Assembly (NCBI GenBank): GCA_030830565.1
Contig: JAURMR010000028.1
Coordinates: 1 to 64,000 of the forward strand
Origin: Acidimicrobiales bacterium
Lineage (GTDB): Bacteria > Actinomycetota > Acidimicrobiia > Acidimicrobiales > Acidimicrobilacustridaceae
Direction: 5' to 3'
Length of the DNA: 64,000 nt
The notes beneath the pieces were generated by a model, which saw only the letters and a program-made list of their open reading frames with translations, did not search any database and was not told where the DNA came from. How positions within the stretch are numbered: position 1 is the stretch's first letter; each line of letters opens with the position of its first letter. Shown here in pieces: positions 26,100-34,630 of this stretch. The position numbers were made by a program, and so were the translations under genes.

Positions 26100-26132
26100 G
26101 CACCGGCAACCGGTGCACGTGACGAGGGTCAC
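26100..26132. promoter_or_regulatory. Two adjacent inverted repeats before the tandem amidohydrolases
   Basis: GCACCGG-CAA-CCGGTGC (26100-26116) forms a perfect hairpin and is followed by GTGAC-GAGG-GTCAC (26119-26132). They lie 20-50 bases in front of the TTG start at 26080, after the stop of the acyl-CoA dehydrogenase gene. The first could be a short terminator, the second an operator. Confidence 0.4.
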
Positions 26133-26186
26133 CGTATCGCCGTTACAGAGACACGGCAATGCTGGGCGAGCAGATTTTGGCGCGCA

Positions 26187-27329
26187 TCAGCGGGATTTCG
26201 GGAGGCCCAAATGACGCTCGGCGATGTTGTTCCGGTTGATCTCGGTGGTGCCGCCGTAGATCGACATCACGGGCGAGTGTCGCGCGTCGTATTCGACGAA
26301 CCCTTCGCCGGCAGCACCCTCTTCGTGGAACTGAAGGAGACCAGCAGGGCCCGCCGTTGCTTGAGTCCATCGCGATGCACGCTGATACGCCTCGACCGCG
26401 AACACCTTGGTCATCGAACCTTCAAGTCCTGGCATACCACCCGAAGAGGCGATCCATGCCGAACGCATCGTGAGCAACGTTGCGACCTGCATGTCAATGA
26501 CTGAACGAGCCATGCGCTCCCGAGTCGTGGGTTCATTGAAGACACCGTTCGCAACGGCCCATTCGTGGAAGTGACGAAGCAACGGGACACCAGCATTGGT
26601 ACCGCCCATGACACCGCGTTCAAACGCAAGAACGGTGGTCATCGTGCGCCACCCATTGTTCTCGCCACCCAGTACAGCTTCATCGCCAACGCGCACATCG
26701 TCGTACCAGGTTGCATTGGTGATTTCGGTGCCAAGTGTGTGCACGGGCTCAACGGTGATGCCCGGCGTGTTCATCGGCAGGATGAACATCGTGAGTCCCT
26801 TGTGCTTGGGGAGATCAAGATCGGTACGAGTGAGAAGAATCAGCCACTCGGCAACCTGAGCCAGCGTGGTCCACATCTTTGAACCATTGATGACCCATTC
26901 ATCACCGTCTTTGACCGCGCGCGTCTTGATCGATGCAACATCGGAACCGAAATCGGCTTCGGAATAGCCCATGCAAACAAGGGCTTCGCCAGAAATGATC
27001 GAAGGAATGATGCGTTCCTTCTGCTCATCGGTGCCGAGCTTGTTCACGACCGCAGCGATCATCAACGCGACAGCAAGACCGTCGTAGGGAGCTCCGGCCT
27101 TTTCGAGTTCGTTGAACATCACGTACATCTCGATCGGGTCGCCCTTGCCAAGACCAGGACACGCGCGTTCGAGAATGCCTCGACGACCAAGTTCTAGGTT
27201 GAGTTCGGGCGCATCGAACACACCAGTTGTGTGCATGCGATCGGCGATCTCGGGAGTCACAAACTCGCGGACAATCCTGCGGATTTCGTCCCGGAATTCA
27301 ACAACTTCAGGTGAAAGTGAGAAGTCCAT
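26187..27329 (-). CDS. Acyl-CoA dehydrogenase, large subunit type
   Basis: A 380-residue acyl-CoA dehydrogenase (MDFSLSPEVVEFRDEIR). The FAD signature VCMGYSEADFGSDVASIKT and WVINGSKMWTTLA are clear, and the C terminus has SIYGGTTEINRNNIAERHLGLP. It begins one base after the 341-residue partner gene ends, so the two form a second unequal acyl-CoA dehydrogenase pair in this window. AGGG precedes the start. Expected reaction: alpha,beta-desaturation of a CoA ester. Confidence 0.93.
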   Translation of the reverse strand: MDFSLSPEVVEFRDEIRRIVREFVTPEIADRMHTTGVFDAPELNLELGRRGILERACPGLGKGDPIEMYVMFNELEKAGAPYDGLAVALMIAAVVNKLGTDEQKERIIPSIISGEALVCMGYSEADFGSDVASIKTRAVKDGDEWVINGSKMWTTLAQVAEWLILLTRTDLDLPKHKGLTMFILPMNTPGITVEPVHTLGTEITNATWYDDVRVGDEAVLGGENNGWRTMTTVLAFERGVMGGTNAGVPLLRHFHEWAVANGVFNEPTTRERMARSVIDMQVATLLTMRSAWIASSGGMPGLEGSMTKVFAVEAYQRASRWTQATAGPAGLLQFHEEGAAGEGFVEYDARHSPVMSIYGGTTEINRNNIAERHLGLPKSR

Positions 27330-27330
27330 G

Positions 27331-28356
27331 TCAGCCCTCCACGGATCCGAAGAGACGGTCAGCCAATGAAAGGCTCACGGTTGTGGGGTCGTCGAGAATC
27401 AACGACCAACCGCGCGCACGTCGGTAATACATCTGAATGTCATACTCCTCGGCGAATCCATAGCCACCGTGGTAATGCAGGCTTCGATCGGTTGCCATCA
27501 CCGCTGCATCTGCGGCGAAGAGCAACGACATCGTCGCGAGTGCCGGTCCATCGGTGATGTCGTTGTTGGCCCAATCAATAAGACCATCAGTGACGTTGTC
27601 GAGTGCCCAAGCTGCTTTGTGAGTAAGCAGCCGACCACCATCGATCGCCACTGGAAGATCGGCGAGTCCGTGCTGCACCGCTTGGAAAGAACCAACCGGA
27701 ACACCGAACTGTTCGCGCTCTTTCACGTAATTCACGCCAAGTTCTTTCGCTGCATCGGCAATTCCGACGAGTGCAGCAGCGGTGAGCAACTTCCAGCGAT
27801 CGAGCACTGTGTCGAACAACGATGCCGGACCAAGGACAGTTCGTGTGCCTTCACGAGCCGAGCGATCGGCAAGGGGCATTGAGCCGTGATTACGCGGGCC
27901 GGACATCGGCGGCGTTGACCGCACCACAACTGTTTCGTGGCCATCGATACCAATCACGACATCGGCGACGGCACCGGCTGGAACCAGCGACCACACACCG
28001 TTCGCGTCAGCCGGTCGAACTGCGACTGCTGCAATTGCTTCGCCGGCAACAAGGTCACCATCAGTGAGAAGACTCAGCGCTGCGAGATGATCCACCAGCG
28101 GGACAGGCGCAATCGAACGACCAACGGTTTCGGCAACCACGACAAGGTCGCCCAGCGACGCGCCACCGCCACCGTTTTCGGGAGCACTTCCCATGCCGGG
28201 GGCACCAAGTTCAATCACCTTGTTCCAGAGGTCGCGATCAAACCCAAGTGGTTCGGCGGCACGAGCGACGGCCGGCGGCGCTTCATTGTTGAAGAAACCG
28301 TCAAACAGTTCTGCGATGGATTCCTGGTCGGGACTGAGTCCCAGATCGACGCTCAT
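27331..28356 (-). CDS. Acyl-CoA dehydrogenase, small partner subunit type
   Basis: A 341-residue acyl-CoA dehydrogenase-fold protein starting MSVDLGLSPDQESIAELF. The C-terminal region SLHYHGGYGFAEEYDIQMYYRRARG is the usual FAD/dimer segment, while the beta domain is short. It resembles the small member of FadE heterotetramers and is followed after one base by the large member. The frame is open a further 14 codons upstream, but homology begins at ATG 28356. It follows a CPBP protease gene with an 88-base gap that shows no terminator. Confidence 0.88.
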   Translation of the reverse strand: MSVDLGLSPDQESIAELFDGFFNNEAPPAVARAAEPLGFDRDLWNKVIELGAPGMGSAPENGGGGASLGDLVVVAETVGRSIAPVPLVDHLAALSLLTDGDLVAGEAIAAVAVRPADANGVWSLVPAGAVADVVIGIDGHETVVVRSTPPMSGPRNHGSMPLADRSAREGTRTVLGPASLFDTVLDRWKLLTAAALVGIADAAKELGVNYVKEREQFGVPVGSFQAVQHGLADLPVAIDGGRLLTHKAAWALDNVTDGLIDWANNDITDGPALATMSLLFAADAAVMATDRSLHYHGGYGFAEEYDIQMYYRRARGWSLILDDPTTVSLSLADRLFGSVEG

Positions 28357-28444
28357 ACTTCGGTCACTCCGGCGTGGCGTTGTTGGTTTGTGCGGCAATC
28401 ATTCTCACCCAAAGCGGCCTCCCGCACCGCATCGGCGGGGTTCG

Positions 28445-29164
28445 TCAGCGAACGACGAACCAGGCAACGGTGAGGGCGATCCCGTTGGTGGCGAGATGAG
28501 CAACCATCGGGGCCACCAAACTTCGCGATCGGACCCGCAACCAGCAGAAGATCAGTCCAGCAATCGTCGTGGTCACCACAGCGCCGGCAACCAATCCGAG
28601 GCGACCCAACGTGGTCGAGTCGGCTTGCGAGAACTTCTCATTCCCTTCCGCCGTGGAGAGCGTAGGGAAGATATGCCAGAACCCGAAGAGCACCGAGGTC
28701 GAAACGACTCCTGTGACTATCCCCCACTTTTTCATCGCTGCTCCAAGGAGAACGCCCCGGAACAAGAGTTCCTCGGGGATCACCGTGAGAAGCGCGATCC
28801 AAAGGAGGTCGAGGATGAGTCGCCACAGCGGGATATCGCCGCGCGAATCATGAAGGAATCCGGAGGTTGCCGGAATGACACTCGTAACAACGACCACCAT
28901 GAGGACGAGCGCGAACGCTGCTCCACCCCATCTGAGGCCGCTCGCTACTTGAGAACGCTCAAGACCCAGATCAGCCTTTGTGAGCGCGCAGCGAAGAGCA
29001 CATGCAGTCAATGCCAACGCAAGGATGAGTTCAACTGGATCAGCAAACGATCCAAAAACCCCGAGACCTCGCGCAACATTGAAAATGACGAGCGCAACAA
29101 CTGTCGCCCAGAAAATACGTGTCGACGATGTCACGGACACGTCAGGATGATGGAGTTTCGGCAA
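28445..29164 (-). CDS. CPBP-family intramembrane metalloprotease
   Basis: A 239-residue membrane protein with about six to eight helices. The CAAX-protease / bacteriocin-processing (CPBP) motifs are complete: Glu131-Glu132 and Arg136 in PEELLFRG, His164 in FGFWH, and His223/Asn227 in VAHLATN. Family members cleave membrane-bound or prenylated peptides or act in bacteriocin immunity. Its first 23 bases overlap the end of the membrane alpha/beta hydrolase gene, so it is translationally coupled. The substrate is unknown, and the pair interrupts an otherwise catabolic run. Confidence 0.9.
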   Translation of the reverse strand: MPKLHHPDVSVTSSTRIFWATVVALVIFNVARGLGVFGSFADPVELILALALTACALRCALTKADLGLERSQVASGLRWGGAAFALVLMVVVVTSVIPATSGFLHDSRGDIPLWRLILDLLWIALLTVIPEELLFRGVLLGAAMKKWGIVTGVVSTSVLFGFWHIFPTLSTAEGNEKFSQADSTTLGRLGLVAGAVVTTTIAGLIFCWLRVRSRSLVAPMVAHLATNGIALTVAWFVVR

Positions 29165-30776
29165 GGAGTTGCGTTAAACGAGCCGAATCCGCGGAACTCC
29201 AACCGTTGGGCGCTGCGACTCCGGCAACGCCATAAACGATTGACGCGTTGTAGTTATGCCCGTGACCCGGTGGGGTGCTGAAACCAGCCATGAGGTCAAA
29301 CACCTCTTGCACCAACGTCACACCCGGGAACCACAATGTGCCCGAGGGAACGTCATATCCACGTTGCCCACGCATCCAAGTTGGCTTCGCCCAAAGCGAG
29401 GAATAGCCGGCCCACGTCACTGGATCGGAGGGTTGCGTCAGATACAAAACGTTGCGACCGGGAAGTCGACCTCCAGCAAAATCAGCTGCGGAATCTTGCG
29501 GACGATTCCACGCGTGCACCGCAAGCCCTGATCCAACAACGGGCTTCCACGATGGTGATGCTGACTCTCGGCCGGCGACAATCTGCATCCAAATCGGGTT
29601 CATGAATGTCGGCCCGGCATACAGGACACCATCGACATCAGCGAGAGCGCTACCAATCGAATCAGTGAGAGTGGGTCCATTAAATGCATGTTCGGAACCA
29701 TAGGTACCAAGTGAAATGCCATCGACTATCAATCGAGGTCGACGATCGACGGGCAATGTTTTCCATTTGGCGACCACCGCATCGACAGTTGCGCGCCCAC
29801 TCGCGGCGGCCTTGTCGAGATCGACAAGAAACGAGATCCAACTCGGCAAAAACGAATATTGCGTTGCAACAATCGCCGTGTCGCCGAGGTTCATGTACTC
29901 GAGCGCCGCTGCGAACGACGGATCGACCCAACCGGTTCCAGTCACAGTGACAACTGCGAGCACCGACCGGCTCCACGCGTCGGTTCGGTCGAGCTCGGCC
30001 ACAGCGGTCTGGGCTTGAACATCAGGTAAATCCACCGAATCACTCGGAACGTTGACCGATTCAATTCCGACATACGCACGAATCGGTTCCTTGACAGTCG
30101 GTCCCGGGCCAGCGAACGCCTGCAATTGCTGCGTCGTTGGTCCGCCGCCAGCAAAATTGCGTCCTTCGTAGCCAAGTGACTCCCATGCAACGAGCGAACC
30201 GGGACCACCCGAACGCAATGCAGTGGTCGGCTGCGAGATTCCCTCAGGAGTGGCGGTGTCGAACGTTGAATACGCCGAATTGGCCCAGTCGACGAACGAC
30301 TTCCACACAACTTCTTGCGCGAGTGTGACAACAAGACCACCGACGATCACAACCGTCATTACCCTCGACACCCAGTGAGGCATGATGCGATCGATACCTC
30401 GATCAAGGCGCGCAACGAATTGAGCGCAACTCCGACCAAGGATGAACAAGAGCGCGCCCACGAGGACTGCGACAAATGCCGCCACCAGCAATGCGGAACC
30501 GCCAACCGGTTCCATTGACACCAGATCGCGCTGCGCGTTCTGACGGACAAACCACCATGGCAGTCCGATGATCAGACCAACGATGGTGAAGAAGTAGAGA
30601 AGAGTGCGGCCCCGGCGTTTTGGCAGGGCTGGAACCGGTCGCTTTGCAAGTTTCCAACCGTGGCGAACGATCCACGCGATCAACGTGCCGACGGCCACTC
30701 CCAACATGATCGAAATCGCGGAGATGACGCCTTGGATCATCGCCGTCCGTGGAAGGAGTGTCGGATACAACGACAC
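29142..30776 (-). CDS. Membrane-anchored alpha/beta hydrolase (Abhydrolase_9-like)
   Basis: A 544-residue protein with four N-terminal transmembrane helices (about 15-35, 55-75, 88-110 and 130-155) and a large extracytoplasmic or cytoplasmic hydrolase domain. The nucleophile elbow is DGISLGTYGSE (Ser at about 364). Architecture and the final GVAAPNGW region match the actinobacterial Abhydrolase_9_N plus Abhydrolase_9 family, whose function is unknown. The start may be GTG 30776 or ATG 30740; neither has a good ribosome site. It overlaps the CPBP protease by 23 bases. Confidence 0.82.
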   Translation of the reverse strand: MSLYPTLLPRTAMIQGVISAISIMLGVAVGTLIAWIVRHGWKLAKRPVPALPKRRGRTLLYFFTIVGLIIGLPWWFVRQNAQRDLVSMEPVGGSALLVAAFVAVLVGALLFILGRSCAQFVARLDRGIDRIMPHWVSRVMTVVIVGGLVVTLAQEVVWKSFVDWANSAYSTFDTATPEGISQPTTALRSGGPGSLVAWESLGYEGRNFAGGGPTTQQLQAFAGPGPTVKEPIRAYVGIESVNVPSDSVDLPDVQAQTAVAELDRTDAWSRSVLAVVTVTGTGWVDPSFAAALEYMNLGDTAIVATQYSFLPSWISFLVDLDKAAASGRATVDAVVAKWKTLPVDRRPRLIVDGISLGTYGSEHAFNGPTLTDSIGSALADVDGVLYAGPTFMNPIWMQIVAGRESASPSWKPVVGSGLAVHAWNRPQDSAADFAGGRLPGRNVLYLTQPSDPVTWAGYSSLWAKPTWMRGQRGYDVPSGTLWFPGVTLVQEVFDLMAGFSTPPGHGHNYNASIVYGVAGVAAPNGWSSADSARLTQLLAETPSS

Positions 30777-30967
30777 CCATCCACATCATGCACCGAGTAA
30801 CCATGCGAACGAGCCAACCGGTCGACGGATCGCGTCTCGCCACCGAAGGCCGCCGGACGAAGATTCGGTTGTTGAGCCATCAGTCGCCGATGATTTATTC
30901 GTTGTCGTCATCGCTGGCCCTTCAGCCGAATCAATTGCAGACCTCAACGATGGCACATCGAACGATG

Positions 30968-32551
30968 TCAGTCGGCGAGTGCCGTTTCCTTCGCCCAGCG
31001 ATAGTCGGCCTTACCTGAAGGCGAGCGCTTCACCTGATCGACATAGGTAATCGCGCGCGGCACTTTGTAGCCCGCAACGAAATTACGACAATGAGTAGAG
31101 AGATCGTCAAGAGTTGGCATTTGACCTTCACGAGGTTGCACAACCGCAACGACACGTTCGCCCCAGCGCTCGTCGGGAACACCAACAACAAGCGCGTCGT
31201 AGACACCCGGGTGTTCCTTCAGTGCTTCTTCGACCTCTTCTGGATAGACCTTTTCGCCACCGGTGTTGATGCACTGCGAACCGCGTCCGAGGAGCGTCAC
31301 GATCCCTTCGGCATCAACCGACGCGGAATCTCCCGGCACTGACCAACGCTGACCATTCGCATCGGTCGGGAACGTCTTGGCCGTCTTTTCCTCGTCCTTG
31401 TAATAGCCCATTGGGATGTGACCAGTTCGAGCGAGCTGTCCGATCTGGTCTGAGCCGGCTGGAATCGGGACCAGGTTCTCGTCGAGCACCTGCAGCTCAG
31501 GCGAGACCATGAAACGGCGCGCGCCGCCTTCTGCGGACATACCACCGGCACCGGTTTCGGATGCGCCGTAACTGTCCATCACGGTGATGTGCGGGAGGGC
31601 ATCTTTGAGCGCTTGCTGCACTGCTGGTGAGAACACGCCACCACCCGAGCCGATACGGAAGACGCATGAGAGGTCCCATGTTTGCTTTCCGTCAACAAGC
31701 GCGTCAGCGAGCGGACGTCCCATTGCATCGCCAACAAGTGTGATTCCCATGCACTTCTCGCGCTCGGCGATTGACCAAATCTCGTGAGCATCGAAACCAT
31801 GTCCGGTGTAGAGAACCACCGGACCACCAGCAAACAACATGTTGCACATTCCCCACTGAGCCGCACCGTGCATAAGCGGAGCAATGATCAAACTGGGAAG
31901 TGCGAATTCGACCGGCAGAGAACGCGTACCGATTTCCTCGGGCGAAGTAATCGCAGGGCCGAGTGCGCTACTCAGAGCAGCGAAGAAGATGTCCTCGTGG
32001 CGCCACATAACACCCTTGGGCATACCCGTCGTTCCGCCGGTGTAGAGGAAGTAGAGGTCGTCACCGGTACGGCCATTTGTGAATGAAGCATCGGACTGCG
32101 CATCGACTAGTTCGTTGTAAGACGATGCCCAAGGTGTCGGGTGATCGGTGCCGTCCTCAATGACGACGAACTCGCGCACTTTCGTAAGTTTCGAACGAAT
32201 CTCATCAATGACCGGGGCGAATCCGCGCTCAAACACCACAACTTCGCTGTCGGAATTATCGAACAGGTACTCGAGTTCGTGCGCGACATAGCGATAATTC
32301 ACGTTGATCGGAATGACCCGAGCCTTGAACGAACCAAATAACAGTTCTGCCCACTCGACACGGTTCCAGGCGTATACCGCGACCTTTGAACCGGGCTCAC
32401 AACCCAATCCAATGAGCATTTGCGCGACCTGATTGGTGCGCTTGTCGAACTCGCCGAAGGTGTAGCGGGTTCCGCCGCCGACGATGGCAAGTCGATCAGG
32501 GTTTGCAGCAGCGACCAGTTCGATCAGGTCACCAAGGTTGTACGAGGACAT
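30968..32551 (-). CDS. AMP-dependent acyl-CoA synthetase (FadD-like)
   Basis: A 527-residue adenylate-forming ligase. Motifs: LYTGGTTGMPKGVMW, DSYGASETGAG, GYYKDEEKTAKTF, the hinge GRGSQCINTGGEKVYPEEVEEAL and the catalytic Lys in RSPSGKADYRWA. It would activate a free acid to CoA before the acyl-CoA dehydrogenase pairs act. ATG 32551 is used; the TTG one codon before is in frame. It follows the luciferase-like gene by 62 bases. The 190-base gap after it (30777-30967) shows no recognisable element. Confidence 0.93.
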   Translation of the reverse strand: MSSYNLGDLIELVAAANPDRLAIVGGGTRYTFGEFDKRTNQVAQMLIGLGCEPGSKVAVYAWNRVEWAELLFGSFKARVIPINVNYRYVAHELEYLFDNSDSEVVVFERGFAPVIDEIRSKLTKVREFVVIEDGTDHPTPWASSYNELVDAQSDASFTNGRTGDDLYFLYTGGTTGMPKGVMWRHEDIFFAALSSALGPAITSPEEIGTRSLPVEFALPSLIIAPLMHGAAQWGMCNMLFAGGPVVLYTGHGFDAHEIWSIAEREKCMGITLVGDAMGRPLADALVDGKQTWDLSCVFRIGSGGGVFSPAVQQALKDALPHITVMDSYGASETGAGGMSAEGGARRFMVSPELQVLDENLVPIPAGSDQIGQLARTGHIPMGYYKDEEKTAKTFPTDANGQRWSVPGDSASVDAEGIVTLLGRGSQCINTGGEKVYPEEVEEALKEHPGVYDALVVGVPDERWGERVVAVVQPREGQMPTLDDLSTHCRNFVAGYKVPRAITYVDQVKRSPSGKADYRWAKETALAD

Positions 32552-32613
32552 CAAGACTCCGAACTAGATGTTGGATGTTGCGAACGGAACGAAAAGTGCA
32601 GGAAGCGAAAGGA

Positions 32614-33624
32614 TCAGCCGTTGACGAGGTCGGCGGCCTGACGGAGAGCTTCGGGACTCCGAGCCGAAATCAGAAGTTCGGTAATTGGCGAGTTGCGCCA
32701 GTGCTCAAGCCGCTCTTTGATTCGCGACGCAGGACCTACCAAGGAAATCTCATCGGCGAAGTCGTCGGGAACAGCAGCGATTGCTTCTTCACGCTTGCCC
32801 TCAAAGAAAAGGTCCTGGATCTTGTAGGCCTCTTCTTCAAACCCCATACGAGCCATGAGTTTGGTGTGATAATTCTGGCCCTTAGCACCCATGCCACCGA
32901 TGTAGAAACCGAGTGTTGCCTTCACTGGCCACAATCCGGTTGCAACATCGTCAGTCACGTTGAACGTCACGAGCGAGCTGATTCCGAAACCTTCTTTGGC
33001 CGCAGCGAGTTGCTCGGCGTACACCTCTTGACGGAACGGTGAGTAATAAAGGGGAAGCCAGCCATCGGCGATCTCCGCAGTTTGTGTCACGTTCTTTGGA
33101 CCTTCAGCGCCGAGATAAATCGGAATTTCCGAACGCAACGGGTGCGTCATGATCTTGAGCGGTTTGCCGAGACCGACCGAACCTTCGCCTCGATACGGCA
33201 TCGGATAAAACTCGCCGTCGTTTTCGAGCGGTCCCTCACGTCGAAGGGCCTTGCGAATGATCTCAACGTATTCACGAGTACGAGCCAGCGGCTTGTTCGA
33301 AGGTCGGCCATACCAACCTTCAACAACCTGCGGACCAGAAACGCCAAGACCGAGAATCATGCGTCCATTTGAAAGGTGATCAAGAGTCATTGCCGCCATT
33401 GCCGTCGCGACCGGGGTACGCGCCGACAACTGCACAACTCCTGTTCCGAGCTTGATCTTCGAGGTGTTGGCCGCGAGCCACGTCAGCGGAGTGAACGCGT
33501 CTGATCCCCAAGATTCAGCAGTCCAAACCGAATTGAATCCGACCTTCTCTGCTTCCTGAGTGATCTCTACGAAATCCTTGGGCGGCTGTGCCGGCCAGTA
33601 ACCCCATACAAGTCCGATTTTCAT
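32614..33624 (-). CDS. LLM-class (probably F420-dependent) oxidoreductase
   Basis: A 336-residue luciferase-like TIM barrel beginning MKIGLVWGYWPAQPP. Typical segments are VGFNSVWTAESWGSDAFTPL, IKLGTGVVQLSARTP and LSNGRMILGLGVSGPQVVEGWYG, as in F420-dependent reductases of actinobacteria. The frame is open 95 codons upstream, but ATG 33624 has GAAAGG upstream and is where homology begins. A 14-bp inverted repeat lies 15-28 bases before the start. The substrate is unknown. Confidence 0.9.
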   Translation of the reverse strand: MKIGLVWGYWPAQPPKDFVEITQEAEKVGFNSVWTAESWGSDAFTPLTWLAANTSKIKLGTGVVQLSARTPVATAMAAMTLDHLSNGRMILGLGVSGPQVVEGWYGRPSNKPLARTREYVEIIRKALRREGPLENDGEFYPMPYRGEGSVGLGKPLKIMTHPLRSEIPIYLGAEGPKNVTQTAEIADGWLPLYYSPFRQEVYAEQLAAAKEGFGISSLVTFNVTDDVATGLWPVKATLGFYIGGMGAKGQNYHTKLMARMGFEEEAYKIQDLFFEGKREEAIAAVPDDFADEISLVGPASRIKERLEHWRNSPITELLISARSPEALRQAADLVNG

Positions 33625-33638
33625 GGTGCACCTTTCGT

Positions 33639-33652
33639 GACGCGTCCGCGTC
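33639..33652. promoter_or_regulatory. Inverted repeat GACGCG-TC-CGCGTC before the LLM gene
   Basis: Perfect 6-bp arms around a 2-nt centre, located 15-28 bases upstream of the ATG at 33624 and partly adjoining the ribosome site. The position suits a repressor operator. CpG-rich chance palindromes are common, so the call is tentative. Confidence 0.3.
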
Positions 33653-33679
33653 GCTCGTTCAAAAGTAGAAGGAAAGTAA

Positions 33680-34483
33680 TCAGTCGCTGAGATCCGGTAC
33701 CCACACTGCACCATTGATATGGCTGCCGCCATCGGCAAACAGTGTGTTCCCAGTGATGTAACTCGAGTCATCGCTCGCGAGGAAGAACGCAACCGGTGCA
33801 ATTTCCGTTTCCGGATCTCCAAGATGACCCATGGGGTTCGCTGCTTCGGATTCCGCGGCAACATCCGGAGCCATTTGCTCAAACATGCGGAACGCCGCGG
33901 TCTTCGCACCCGGACATATCACGTTCGCCGTGATTCCATAGCCCGCCCATTCACGGGCTGCGGTACGAGTGAGCGAACGAAGTGCCTCTTTGGTGGAGTT
34001 GTAGTGAACGCTTCCCATATGTGCGTTCACACCGTTCAAAGAACAGATGTTGATGATGCGACCCTTACCTTGGGCTCGCATATGAGGGAATGACTCCTTC
34101 ATCGCCCACAACGGACCCATCACGTTCATGTGCCATGCGTGATCCATAGCCTCGTCAGGCATCTTGTCGACACGTTGAAGCCCTGCTCGGTCCCCACCCC
34201 ATGCGTTATTCACCAAAATGTCGATCGTTCCCCAACGCGCAACTGCTTCTTGCACCATGCGACGGTTGTCGTCTTCCTTTGTGGCGTCGGTGTGCAGATA
34301 GAACGCTTCGACACCAAAGTCATCTTGAAGTTCCTGCGCGACCGTCGGGCCGGTCTCACCGCTGATCTCGGCGATCACGACTCGGGCGCCTTCCTGCGCA
34401 AACCGACGGGCAATGCCCCGGCCAATTCCATCGCCAGCCCCGGTGATGACGGCCACTCGGTCGAGCAATCGCTTGTCAGACAT
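33680..34483 (-). CDS. Short-chain dehydrogenase/reductase
   Basis: A 267-residue classical SDR. TGAGDGIG (14-21), NNAWGG (92-97), Ser148, Tyr161 and Lys165 (YNSTK) give a complete active site, and ITGNTLFADGGSHI closes it. ATG 34483 is preferred because GGGGGAAC precedes it; two further in-frame starts lie upstream at 34495 and 34507. Expected role: NAD(P)-linked oxidation of a hydroxyacyl or cyclic alcohol intermediate. It is separated from the next amidohydrolase by a strong terminator and has its own promoter-like region. Confidence 0.9.
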   Translation of the reverse strand: MSDKRLLDRVAVITGAGDGIGRGIARRFAQEGARVVIAEISGETGPTVAQELQDDFGVEAFYLHTDATKEDDNRRMVQEAVARWGTIDILVNNAWGGDRAGLQRVDKMPDEAMDHAWHMNVMGPLWAMKESFPHMRAQGKGRIINICSLNGVNAHMGSVHYNSTKEALRSLTRTAAREWAGYGITANVICPGAKTAAFRMFEQMAPDVAAESEAANPMGHLGDPETEIAPVAFFLASDDSSYITGNTLFADGGSHINGAVWVPDLSD

Positions 34484-34516
34484 GTGTTCCCCCATAGAAC
34501 GAATCAACGATGGCGA

Positions 34517-34541
34517 AGGCTAGCGGCGGGCCTGCGCCCGC
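34517..34541 (-). promoter_or_regulatory. -10-like TAGCCT with adjacent 16-bp inverted repeat
   Basis: Minus-strand TAGCCT (34517-34522) lies 34 bases before the SDR start at 34483. Immediately upstream of it is GCGGGC-CTGC-GCCCGC (34526-34541), a perfect 6+4+6 inverted repeat between the presumed -10 and -35, a position expected for a repressor site. Confidence 0.4.
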
Positions 34542-34573
34542 TCTACATCCATGCTGCTCGGTGGCCCGAAAAC

Positions 34574-34611
34574 TCAAAGGACCCGGTCCCCAAGGGGGCC
34601 GGGTCCTTTGA
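34574..34611. terminator. Strong hairpin terminator
   Basis: TCAAAGGACCCGG (34574-34586) pairs perfectly with CCGGGTCCTTTGA (34599-34611); the inner GTCCCCAAGGGGG extends the stem. It follows the amidohydrolase that ends at 34631 on the minus strand, with TTTT shortly downstream, and separates it from the SDR promoter. Confidence 0.85.
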
Positions 34612-34630
34612 AAGACTCAGAATCAGAGGT

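Noticed and set aside
30777-30967. Small gene in the gap between the hydrolase and the acyl-CoA ligase
   Set aside because: Open frames here are short, lack ribosome sites and have no recognisable motif.
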